Source: Dipteris shenzhenensis (Eukaryota; Polypodiophyta; Polypodiopsida; Gleicheniales). From it: DNA of 64,000 nt. The DNA lies in the NCBI GenBank assembly GCA_047967505.1, contig CM106540.1. One strand, given 5' to 3'. Within the stretch, counting starts at the first letter, position 1, and each line of letters opens with the position of its first letter. The position numbers and the translations under genes were made by a program. The notes below the pieces were generated by a model. The model ran no database searches. It was given only the letters and a program-made list of their open reading frames with translations, and was not told the origin of the DNA. Below, piece after piece: positions 11,377 to 21,706 of the stretch.

Positions 11377-14300
11377 TCATGGGCATTCTTCATTTGCGCT
11401 ATCTCCTTCTACTTCCTCCCGGGCGAGCATCTTTGTGAACTCTGTAATGTGCGTAATAATTGGTTGCGGTAATTTTATTTTGTCTTCTACATCATACCCC
11501 ATGTGCTTCTTTGTTTTCTTTGACCTTGATTTCCAGGATACTATGACTGTCTCTGTGGAAAGTCTTGAAATTGCTTCATGGTTTGGGACCCATTCCTTTT
11601 TCAAACAACTACTATACAATGTACTGTTATCTTGGTTCTCCTTCCTGCCCCTTGGCTCATACCATACCGCTGTAAATGTTGTAGCTCTCCCCCGGTCATC
11701 CATGCTCACGTCAACTACTTTCGCAACCCAAAACTTCACGTTCTCATGTTCATCATCCGATGGTCGAACTGCAACAAAACAATGGACATCTATGTCTATT
11801 TGTGGCATAAACTCTCTCTTCTTGGGTCCACAATATGGATGTGGGAGCAACGATTCAAACTCATTTTCAAAGAGACCACATGCTGGACGCAAGTCATTAC
11901 CAACATTTGGCCAAAATAAAGGCCGTTCTGCCTTAATATCATCTTCTCGCATTTTTGCAAGGTCCTTTGTCAATTGGTAGGTCTTGCTAATTACAACAGT
12001 AGTGTGTTCCTTCCAAGAGGGCTTCCAATCAGGAAATCTCCGGAGCATTTCCTCTTTGTATGCAATAAAAGCTTTTAAGCCTTCTATTTCACCTTTGGAT
12101 TTCTCGCTGAATTCTTTTATAGGAGCCCATGTTGGATGCATTTCTTTGCTCGGGATTGAAGTTAAGAGAGAGTAAGGTTCTTCAGGTTCCCATTTTGTAT
12201 CAAGAGAATAGTGTTGCCATTGCATCACTGGTTTTTCATCCTTTAAGAAAAATCGAAAATAGTGTGGAGCGCTATGACCAATCAGGGCATCACCACCTTT
12301 TTGTATGAAAGGTAGAATAAAGCTCTTCCAATCATAGATCCTCTCAACCATTGAGCATATTGTTCCTTCCTTATGGCCACCAACTTGCCTCCCACATTTT
12401 CTTATCAAGTCATTCATTCTCTCCATGTCCTTGTGTTTTAGTTCTCTTGAAACTATGCTAAATACCTGATCGATATCCTCATGTGTACACGTGCCCAACG
12501 AACAAAAACCCAACTTCAATCTCATTGAAGATTCTATGAGCGATTAGCATTGAGCAAAATTCAAAGAAGAGTACATTCTTATTCTCTCATCCGCAATTGT
12601 CTGCTTGTACTCTCAAAGTTGCTGGTAGGCGACCTTTTTCTGCATGTACATTGTGAATTGCCTTCATAACGGATGTTACGACTTGATTGCTATCGTGTAG
12701 ATGCAAGGAATCAATCCATGTGTCTACAAAAAACTTAAATCCGTGCACTAACACTCCACATAGATGTGTCTTTAAAAAGTATTTGCCTTGTAGCTTAGGT
12801 GGAGTGTTAACGAATCGAGGTAATGTTGTTGTATTTTGATCCATACCATCTATAATAATGCACATGTACTCATTTGGGTGAGAAATAGCTTGCTCCTTCC
12901 AAAATGCATATTTTATTCTAGAATGTCGAACAAGTCCATGATGAAATTCTCTCTTTCTTTTGTAAGCTTCTTTTTGTTCTGGAGATGTTGCACTCTCAAG
13001 TGCTCGCTTTAGATCATTAGAGTCGTTGCACTTTGACATTTTTTGCCTCTTTGGGATTTTAACATGTCCAAAGCTTTTTTTCCAAAGAGTATACAAAGTA
13101 TGAAAAGATGCCGGTGCATGCCCTCTTTGCCTCTGTGTTTCTCTAATAGAGTTAAATACTTCTTTTTTGGTCAAACCTATCGGAAGATGCATTTCTAATA
13201 GGTGGGGTTGCGGTAAAGCATTTTCATAAATGTAATCTTTCAAAATTGCTGTTGCCACAACCGTTGAGGCTCTTGTTTTGGGCCTTCCTATGTTTCCATG
13301 AATGTTAAATTTAACTCCATACTTTGCTTTATTAGCCAAATTCCAATATGTGCCATGTGATAATCCTGTAATAATGCGATATGCATTATTGCATATACTT
13401 TTTCCATTTATAAGAGGCCTTATTTGATGTCCTGAACTTCGCCTTCTCTTATCATTTACAAGAAAGCAAGACAATCTCGTGAGTAGGTATTCATTTCTTC
13501 TACTTCCTTTCCTTTGCCAGACATGTTCTCTACAACCCTTGATGTCATGTAAGTTAATGGATCGCATACATGTATGCTTACAGCATGTAGATCGCATTGC
13601 TTTTAGCATAACATCTTCATTCATTACTCTTATTCTCTTTGGTTGCTTTTTTGGATCTGCCTGCACTCGTTGTCTTTTCATGCATCTGTATGTCCGTTTT
13701 GGGACCTTCTGTACATTCTTATTTGGATTTGTGTAGTTCTCCTTGTAAGATTTATTTGTCACATTGTTTTCATGAGATGTTGCATCCTTGATCTTATCAC
13801 TCTGACAATCAAATACTGAATATTCCTTTGTTGATGTCATCCTTGCTTTTGATACATTCGTCAAACCATTTATAACATTTACAAGTTCACAATCAAAGTC
13901 AAACACCGAATAGTCCTTTGTTGATCTCATCCCTACTTTTGATACAATCGTAGAACCACTTGTCACAATGGCATTAGAGTGTCCCGAATGATCTTCAAAC
14001 TGATCTATTCCTGAGAGAACATCACTCATTGATGCACTTTCTATGGATTTCATAACTCCATAGTCAGTGGTGATAGAGTGTCCAGAATGATCTTCAAACT
14101 CATCTATTCCTGAGAGAACATTGCTCATTGATGCACTTTCTATGGATTTCATAACTCCATAGTCGTGAAACTCCTCTACTCCAGAGAGAACATCACTCAT
14201 TATACTATCGTGCATGATTTCCATAATTCCATAGTTACCTGCTTTGACTCCAAGAACTTTATGAGTATCCATGAAGCCATCCATGCTTGAAAATATAACA

Positions 14301-15142
14301 CTTTTGACATCTTTGCCCAAGTTCTCAATGTGCATGAGCTCATCCACCCCGGATAAGGCATCACTTGTGAAATATTTTTCTTTCTCGGTACCAATGAACT
14401 CATCGACTTCTAATAAGACGTCAGTGCTATAGTTGAGTGCATTGGAATCATCCATCTCTGAAGGAATAGAGCTTGGTACATTGGCATATTCTTTCAATTC
14501 TTTGATGTTGTAGTATACATTATGTTTATCATTAAAAACCACATGCCGAGTCTTTCCAATCTTTAAAAATTGCATGCTCCATTTCAAGTCCTTACCTACC
14601 TCATAGTAGGGACCATCCAATGACATTGAGTTATCATCCATACCATCATCAATAACTTTTTGAATTCTCAGCCGCGCAAATGTCCAGTGTTCAACTTGTT
14701 CAAATCCCAAGACTTGACCTTCTGCTACATACTTATTTGCAAATGATAACATTTGTAAAATATCTCCCACTCTAAAATCCAAAGATATGCACTTTGTATT
14801 CCTGATGACATGTGTTGGATAAGTCTCATCTCTGTCCCATGCAATAAATGCTTTGTTGGAAGTATTATAGGGCATAACATCTCCAAGGATTTCCATATCC
14901 CCACACTTATGCTTTAGCTCAACATGTGCACTAAGAATCCTTGATACGATAACCGCCACCTTATCTTCGCCAAGTCTTCTAAAGTGACAAATAGAATTTG
15001 GATCACTTTCATGGATTGTAGCAAACGCAACTACTTCTCTTTTGCAACATAAAATCGCCTCCATCCCCGGAATAAATTTTGTAGCCATCTCCTTTGTGAG
15101 TTTCCTTTGCAAACAAGCTGTAACAACCATTATAAAGAACAT
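11377..15142 (-). pseudogene. DUF7869-type transposase-like gene, copy 1
   Basis: An 851-codon frame (15142-12587) and a 382-codon frame (12525-11377) are one gene. The N-terminal third has chromatin-reader-like patches (VGDILQMLSFANKY, GYVAEGQ-like strings) and about five copies of a DVLSGIDEFED motif (residues ~247-385). A basic Cys-rich segment (CCKHTCMRS, KGCREHVW) follows, then the core: YAFWKEQ, IIIDGMDQNT, HLCGVLVHGFKFF, DSNQVVTSVMKAI, QADNCG, ENKNVLFFEF and THEDIDQVFS. This Asp-rich order is that of proteins carrying DUF7869, thought to be transposase-derived. The C-terminal part has FWVAKVVDVSMD and WYEP, like a BAH or Tudor-type fold. Lesions: TGA at 12589-12587 where CGA (CGRENKN) is expected, and a one-base shift just before THEDIDQ near 12495. 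Translation probably begins at MATKFIPGME (near 15088) or in an upstream exon. Confidence 0.8.
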
Positions 15143-15214
15143 TAGTCTCTTCTCAATAATCTACTTTATTAATGATTTAAAAATCTAGAACTTGTTTGAA
15201 AATTTAATTAGACA

Positions 15215-16255
15215 CTAACCAATAACAACCCTAAACCCTAAACCCTAAACCGTAAACCAAAACAACCCTAAACCCTAAACCCTCAACCCTCAACCCTAAC
15301 CAATAACAACCCTAAACCCTAACTCCCAAACCTTAAACCCTAAACCCTAAACCCCAAACCCTAAACCCTAAACCCTAACCCCCAAACCCCAAACCCTAAC
15401 TCCCAAACCCTAAACCCCAAACCCTAAACCCCAAACCCTAAACAGTATCTCCTAAACCCTGAACCCTAACTCCAAAACCCAAAACCCAAAACCCTAAATC
15501 CTAACTCCTAAACCCTAAACCCTAAACCCTTAACCCTGACCCCCAAACCCTAAACCCTAAACCCTAACCCCCAAACCCTAAACCCTAACTCCCAAACCCT
15601 AAACCCTAAACCCTAACTCCTAAACCCTAAACCCTAAACCCTAAACCCTAATCCCCAAACCCTAAACTCTAAACCCTATCTCCTAAATCCTAAACCCTAA
15701 ACCCTAAACCCTTAACCCTAACCCCCAAACCCTAAACTCTAAACCCTAACCCCTAAACCCTAAACCCTAACACCCAAACCCTAAACCCTAAACCCTAAAC
15801 CCTAACTCCCAAACCCTAAACCCTAAACCTTAAACTCTAACTCCCAAACCCTAAACCCTAACCCCCAGACCCTAAACCCTAAACCCTAATCGCCAAACCC
15901 TAAACCCTAAACCCTAAATCCTAAACCCTAACCCCCAAACCCTAAACCCTAAACCCTACCCCCTAAACCCAAACCACCAAACTCGAAACCCTAACCCCCA
16001 AACACTAACCCTCAAACCTTGAACTCTAAACCCTAGCTCCCAAATCTTAAACCCTAAACCCTAAACCCTACCCCCCAAACCCTAAATCCAAACCACCAAA
16101 CCCTAAACCCTAACTCACAAACCCTAAACCCTAACCCTAACTCACAAACCCTAATTCCTAACTCACAAACCCTAAACCCTAAACCCTAAACCCTAACTCA
16201 CCAAACCCTAAATCCTAAACCCAAACCACGAAATCCTATACCTTAAATCCTATGA
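15215..16255. repeat. Interstitial telomeric array (CCCTAAA)n
   Basis: About 1 kb of CCCTAAA with variants CCCTAACTC, CCCCAAA and CCTTAAA, unbroken by other sequence. This is the plant telomere repeat, in the CCCTAAA orientation on the plus strand. Flanking DNA on both sides shows it is internal or at least not the present chromosome end. Degeneration of many units implies age. Confidence 0.95.
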
Positions 16256-16317
16256 GTGTTTTCAAGTAATATCATTTATTTAAGTAATAGTTTTAATTAG
16301 AATTCATAAGTAATAGT

Positions 16318-17273
16318 GGAATTGATAGTTGGGAGGGTGGTAGTGGGAGAAAGGGAGAGTGGGAAAGTGGAGAAAGGGAGTGTGGGAGGGTGGTAGTGGG
16401 AGAAAGGGAGAGTGGGAGAGGGAGTGGGAATGGGGGCGGTGGGGGTGGGGGTGGGGGTGGGGGTGGGAGGATGGGAGTGGGAGTGGGAGAGGGAGTGGGA
16501 ATGGGGGAGGTGGGGGTGGGAGAATGGGAGTGGGAGTGGGAGAGGGAGTGGGAATGGGGGAGGTGGGGGTGGGGTGAGGGTGGGAGGATGGGAGTGGGAG
16601 TGGGAGGGGTGGGGAGTGGGAGTGGGAGAGGGAGTGGGAATGGGAGAGGTGGGGGTGGAAGTGGGAGGGGTGAGGTGGGAGGATGGGAGTGGGAATGGGG
16701 GAGGTGGGGGTGGAAGTGGGAGGGGTGGGGTGGGAGGATGGGGGAGGGAGTGGGAATGGGGGAGGTGGGGGGGGTGGAAAAATGGAAGTGGGAGTGGGAG
16801 AGGGAGTGGGAATGGGAGAGGTGTGGGGGTGGGAAAATGGGAGTGGGAGTGGGAGAGGGAGTGGGAGGATGGGAGTGGGATGGGTGAGGTGGGAGGATAA
16901 GGGTGGGAGAATGGGAGTGGGAGTGGGAATGGGAGTGGGAATGGGGGGGGAGGGGTGGGGGTGGGAGGATGGGAGTGGGAGTGAGAGGTGGAGGTGGGAG
17001 GATGGGAGTGGGTGGGAGAATGGGAGTGGGAGTGGGAGTGGGAATGGGGGAGGTGGGGGTGGGGTGAGGGTGGGAGTGGGAGGGGTGGGGTGGGAGGATG
17101 GGAGTGGGAGAGGGAGTGGGAATGGGGAAGGTGAAAGAATGGGCGTGGGCGTGGGAGTGAGAATGGGGGAGGTGGGGTGGGAGGATGGGGGTGGGAGTGG
17201 GAGTGGGAATGGGGTGGGAGGATGGGGGTGGGAGTGGGAATGGGGTGGGAGGATGGGAGTGGGTGGGAGAGAG
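16318..17273. repeat. G-rich minisatellite, (GGGAGT/GGGGGT)n
   Basis: Nearly pure G, A and T on the plus strand: GTGGGAGTGGGAGAGGGAG, GGAATGGGGGAGGTGGG and GGTGGGAGGATGGGAG alternate in a higher-order unit of about 50-120 bp. Long open frames on both strands (up to 347 codons, Pro/His/Ser-rich on the minus strand) come from the lack of stop codons in the repeat and are not genes. Runs of three or more G every few bases fit G-quadruplex formation. Confidence 0.9.
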
Positions 17274-17540
17274 AGAGAAGATAATCTAATAGAGAGGCCA
17301 ATGGGAGAGGAGATAATGTTATAGAAGGACCAATGAAAGAGAAGCACTTAAAACCCTAGTTTTTCTTATATATACTCTCCTTCTCTCATTGTTTCTCTCA
17401 TTTCAACAAGGAAGAGCAAGAGGAGAAGCAAAAAGAGGAGGAAGAGCAAAAGCAAGCACAAGTAAGCACAAGCATAGATTTCAACTTTTTTCTAGGTACT
17501 TTTTTAAAAATTTGTATTCTTTGAAATTTTATTATAGAGA
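17274..17540 (+). other. Non-repetitive segment with TATA-like box
   Basis: About 270 bp of ordinary sequence between two simple repeats. It contains AAACCCTAG (near 17351) followed by CTTATATATACTC (near 17365) and a pyrimidine stretch, an order seen in plant promoters (telo-box, then TATA). Downstream there is only the purine array, so no gene can be tied to it. Confidence 0.3.
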
Positions 17541-19960
17541 GAGAACTTAGAGAGAGAAAAGTGAAGGAAAGATTTTTAGAGAGAGATTATAAGAGAGAGA
17601 GTCTTGCTGCCTCGGCAGCAAAAGAGAGAGAGAGAAAGAGAGAGGGAGAGAGAGGAGAGAAAGGGGGGGAAAGAGAGGGGAGAGAAAGGGAGGGGGGAGA
17701 GAAGGGGGAGGGGGGGCAAGAGAGGGGAGAGAGGGGGGAAGCCGCAAGGGGGGGGAGAGAGATAGAGGGGGGGGAGGCCGCTGCCGCGGCAGCGGAGAGA
17801 GGGGGGGAGAGGGAGGGGGGGGAGGGAGGGGAGGGGAGGGGAGAGAGAGAGGCGGCAGCGAGAGAGGAGGGGGGGAGAGAGAGAAGGGGGGGCACGGCAA
17901 CGAGAGAGAGGGGGAGGGAGAGAGAGAGAGGGGGGGGCCACTACCGCGACAGCGAGAGAGGAGGAGGGGGGAGAGAGAGAAGGGGGGGCAGCGAGAGAAA
18001 GGGGGGGAGGCCACTGCCGCGGCAGTGGAGAGAAGGGGGGGAGAGGGAGGGGAGGGGAGGGGAGAGAGAGAGGGGGGGCCGCTGCCGCGACAGCGAGAGA
18101 GGAGGGGGGGAAAGAGAAGGGGAGGGGGCGCGGCAGCGAGAGAGAGGGGGAGGGAGAGAGAGAGAGAGGGGGGGCAGCTGCCACGGCAGCAAGAGAGGAG
18201 GGGGGGAGAGAGAGAAGGGGGGGCGCGACAGCGCGAGAGAGGGGGGGCAGAGAGAGAGAGGGGGGGAGGCCACTGCCGCGGCAGCGGAGAGAGGGGGGGA
18301 GAGGGAGGGGGGGAGAGAGAAGAGAGAGGGGGGGGCCACTGCCACGGCAGTGAGAGAGGAGGGGGGGGAGAGAGAGGAGGGGGGGCTGCCACGGCAGTGA
18401 GAGAGGAGGGGGGGCGCGGCAGCGAGAGAGAGGGGAGGGAGAGAGAGAGAGGGGGGGGCCGCTGCCGCGACAACGAGAGAGGAGGGGGGGAGAGAGAGAA
18501 GGGGGCAGCGAGAGAGAGGGGGGAGAGAGAGAGAGGGGGGAGAGGGAGGAGACGGGAGGGGAGAGAGAGAGGGGGGGCCACTGCCACGGCAGCGAGAGAG
18601 GAGGGGGGGGAGAGGGAAGAGAGAGGGGGGGCCGCTGCCGCGACAGCGAGAGAGGAGGGGGGGGAGAGAGAGGAGGGGGGGGCTACCACAGCAGCGAGAG
18701 AGGAGGGGGGGAGAGAGAGAAGGGGGGGCGCGGCACCGAGAGAGGGGAGGGAGAGAGAGAGAGGGGGGGGCCACTGCTACGGCAGCGAGAGAGGAGGGGG
18801 GGGAGAGAGAGAAGGGGGGGTAGCGAGAGAGAGGGGGGGGAGAGAGAGAGAGGGGGGAGAGGGAGGGGAGGGAAGGGGAGAGAGAGAGGGGGGGGCCGCT
18901 GCCGCAACAACGAGAGAGGAGGGGGGGAGAGAGAGAAGGGGGGGGATGCGGCAGCGAGAGAGAGGGGGAGGGAGAGAGAGAGAGAGAGGAGGGGGGGCCG
19001 CTGCCGTGGCAGCTAGAGAGGAGGGGGGGAGAGAAAGGGGGGGAGGGGAGAGAGAGAGGGGGGGAGGCCACTGCCCGGCAGCGGAGAGAGGGGGAGGAGA
19101 GGGAGGGGGGGGGAGAGGGAGGGGAGGGGAGGGGAGAGAGAGAGGGGGGGGGCCGCTGCCACGGCAGCGAGAGAGGAGGGGGGGAGAGAGAGAGGGGGGG
19201 TGCGGCAGCGAGAGAGAGGGGGAGGGAGAGAGAGAGAAGGGGGGGCCGCTACCACGGCAGCGAGAGAGAAGGGGGGGAGAGAGAGAGAAGGGCGGGAGGG
19301 GGGCGCGGCAGCGAGAGAGAGGGGGAGGGAGAGAGAGAGAAGGGGGGGGCCGCTGCTGCGGCAGCGAGAGAGAAGGGGGGGAGAGAGAGAGAAGGGGGTG
19401 GGAGAGGAGGGGGGCAGCAGAGAGAGAAGGGGAGGGGGGGCCACTGCCGCGGCAGCGAGAGAGGAGGGGGGGAGAGAGAAGGAGGGGGCACGGTAGCGAG
19501 AGAGAGGGGGAGGGAGAGAGAGAGAGGGGGGGCCGCTGCCACGGCAACGAGAGAGAAGGGGGAGAGAGAGAGAGAAGGGGGGGGAGGCACGGCAGCGAGA
19601 GAGAGGGGGGAGAGAGAAAGAGAGGGGGGGCCGCTGCCACAGTAGCGAAAGAGAGGGAGGGGGGAGAGAGAGAGAGGGAGAGAGAGAGAGGGGGGGGAGG
19701 CCGCTGCTGCGGCAGCGAGAGGGAGAGAGGGGGGGAGAGAGAGAGAGGGGAGGGGAGAGAGAGAGAGGGGGGAGGCCACGGCAAGTGAGAGAGAGAGTGG
19801 GGAGCGCAAGTGAGAGAGAGAGAAAAGGTGAGGAGAGAGTGGGAGAGAGAGAGAGAGAGGGGAAATGAAGAGGAGGGAGAGAGTAGACTAAGATGAGAGG
19901 AAACGTAGACTAGAGCGGAGAGGAAAGAGAGAGAGAGAAGAGTGAGAGAGATGGACGAGA
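17541..19960. repeat. Homopurine (GA/G) array with CTGCCGCGGCAG palindromes
   Basis: About 2.4 kb of GAGAGA and G5-G8 runs on the plus strand, interrupted every 40-130 bp by GGCCGCTGCCGCGGCAGCGAG or variants (CTGCCACGGCAG, GCGCGGCAGCGAGAG). The islands are 10-16-bp palindromes inside an otherwise pure purine strand. Very long open frames on both strands (587 codons plus, 403 minus) are a by-product of stop-free sequence. Such purine tracts can form triplex DNA, and the islands can form hairpins; that is inference. Confidence 0.9.
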
Positions 19961-19962
19961 GA

Positions 19963-20400
19963 TGAAAATTTAGAGAGGGAGGACACAAGAGAAAGTACGA
20001 TCGAGATAGAAAATCTTACCAATGAAGAGGAGAAATGAGTGGGCGACGATCGAGAAAAGACAAAGGAGAGATGTTTTGATGGAAGAATTTGGGAGCTACG
20101 ATCAATGAGGCATATGAGAGGAGATTGGTGTGTGATTTAGTCGAAACTTAAACAAAAAAAACTATAAACCTTGGTGTTTGATGAAAATTTAGAGAGGAAG
20201 GGCACAAGAGAAAGTACGATTGAGATAAAAAATCTTACCAATGAGGAGAAAAAATGAGTGGGCGACGATCAAGAAGAGATAAAGGAGAGATGTTTTGATG
20301 GAAGAATTTGGGAGCTACGATCAATGAGGCATATTAGAGGAGATTGGTGTGTGATTTAGTCGAAACTTAAACAAACAAAACTATAAACCTTGGTGTTTGA
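19963..20400. repeat. Two tandem 219-bp units
   Basis: Units 19963-20181 and 20182-20400 match closely: both run from TGAAAATTTAGAGAGG through GTACGATYGAGATA, AATGAGTGGGCGACGATC and ATGTTTTGATGGAAG to CTTGGTGTTTGA. They differ at roughly a dozen sites. No coding content is recognised. Confidence 0.9.
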
Positions 20401-21494
20401 AAAGAGAAACGTGTGGAAACTAGAATTTCAAATTTCTTGCCTTTTTTTAAACTATGAATCCTTGTGTTTGAAAAGATAAACATGTGAAAACTTGAAAATT
20501 GTGATAAAAGACAACCTTGTGTTTGAAAAGACAAATGCGTGGATGTGAAAAGACAAATGTATGCTAAAAGCAAAACTTGTAGAAACTTGAATTTTAAATT
20601 TTTCTTTGTTTTTGAATTTAAAATGAGTTTCACTTTCATTTTCAATTTACTAGTTTAATTTAGACTATAATGCATTTTGTTTTGGAATATAAAAAGTATA
20701 ATTTTAATTTTATTACATTTTAAATTAAAATTTTAAAAGTAGTTTAACTTACATTCGTTATTATTACTTTAATTTATTTCTTTTTAGGGAGAATTAATAT
20801 ATTCTTCTAGGTAAATATTAAATTTTTAATTTTAAGTCTTATTTTCTTTATTTTACGTTATTTTTTCATAAACTTTAAGTTAAACTACTTTATAGTTTTT
20901 ATTATTTAAATTCAAATTTATTACGATTTTAACTTCTTATTAATGTGAATGTTCAATTCTTATGAGTTGTAAGTAAATTAGTTTTTGAAAATATAAATTT
21001 TATCTTTTTTAAACTCACAACCTTAGTGTATTAAAAAGAATAATGGAAAATATATTATTTTTTGCTTTTAATTCGCAACCTAAGGATATTAAAAAGAACA
21101 ATGGAAAAGAAATTATTTCTTGCTTTTCTTCGCTTCAACGGTGGTATAGTCTAGATTAGCATAGATTAGTTTGTCCTTAGAGGAGAGAACTCCAAAAAAA
21201 CCAATCAAAGCCATGCTCAAAATTTCCCGACTAGTTCCTAATCGGAGTCAGTCCATTCGTTCACATTTGGTTTCATAGTCACAACAACCCTACCATTTAA
21301 GCAACGATTAAGGGTTTTAAACTTTCAAGATGATTGAAAGTTGTATCAGTGGACATGACAGATTACAGTTGTGGAAGTTGACAGAGCATTTTACACTTAT
21401 ATCAGTTGCAGGAGTTGACAGAGCATTTTGCACTTTTATATGACAGACTTCAAATTTGTATTCAGAGATCATTGTAAATCCTTTTTTTTTTTCA
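20401..21494. other. AT-rich spacer, no gene seen
   Basis: Strongly AT-rich. Near 20450-20600 the words CCTTGTGTTTGAAAAG and AACTTG recur and look like a decayed continuation of the 219-bp unit end. Nothing else is supported. Confidence 0.5.
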
Positions 21495-21586
21495 CATTTA
21501 TGCTCTAAGCCTTGTAAAGCCTTTTAGGCTATTCCCAAAGCATTTATGCTCTAAGCCTTGTAAAGCCTTTTAGGCTATTCCCAAAG
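21495..21586. repeat. Perfect 46-bp tandem duplication
   Basis: 21495-21540 and 21541-21586 are identical, each beginning CATTTATGCTCTAAGC and ending ATTCCCAAAG. It lies about 120 bp before the first frame of the large gene and may be in its leader. Confidence 0.95.
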
Positions 21587-21706
21587 CATGAAATTGATAC
21601 TTATATGATTGGGAAGAATAAAAACTTGAGGTGTATTAATGGGACTCATTGTACTTTTGATTTTTCAAAGTAATTGTAGTTTGTCAAAGTACTTAAAATT
21701 TGTGTT

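Noticed and set aside
16297-17347. Open frames of 334 and 347 codons on the minus strand (Pro/His/Ser-rich)
   Set aside because: They are translations of the G-rich minisatellite in two frames at once; the repeat lacks stop codons.
17547-19988. Open frames up to 587 codons on both strands in the purine array
   Set aside because: All frames of the array are open; composition (Arg/Gly/Glu or Pro/Leu/Ser) follows the repeat, with no non-repeat protein part.
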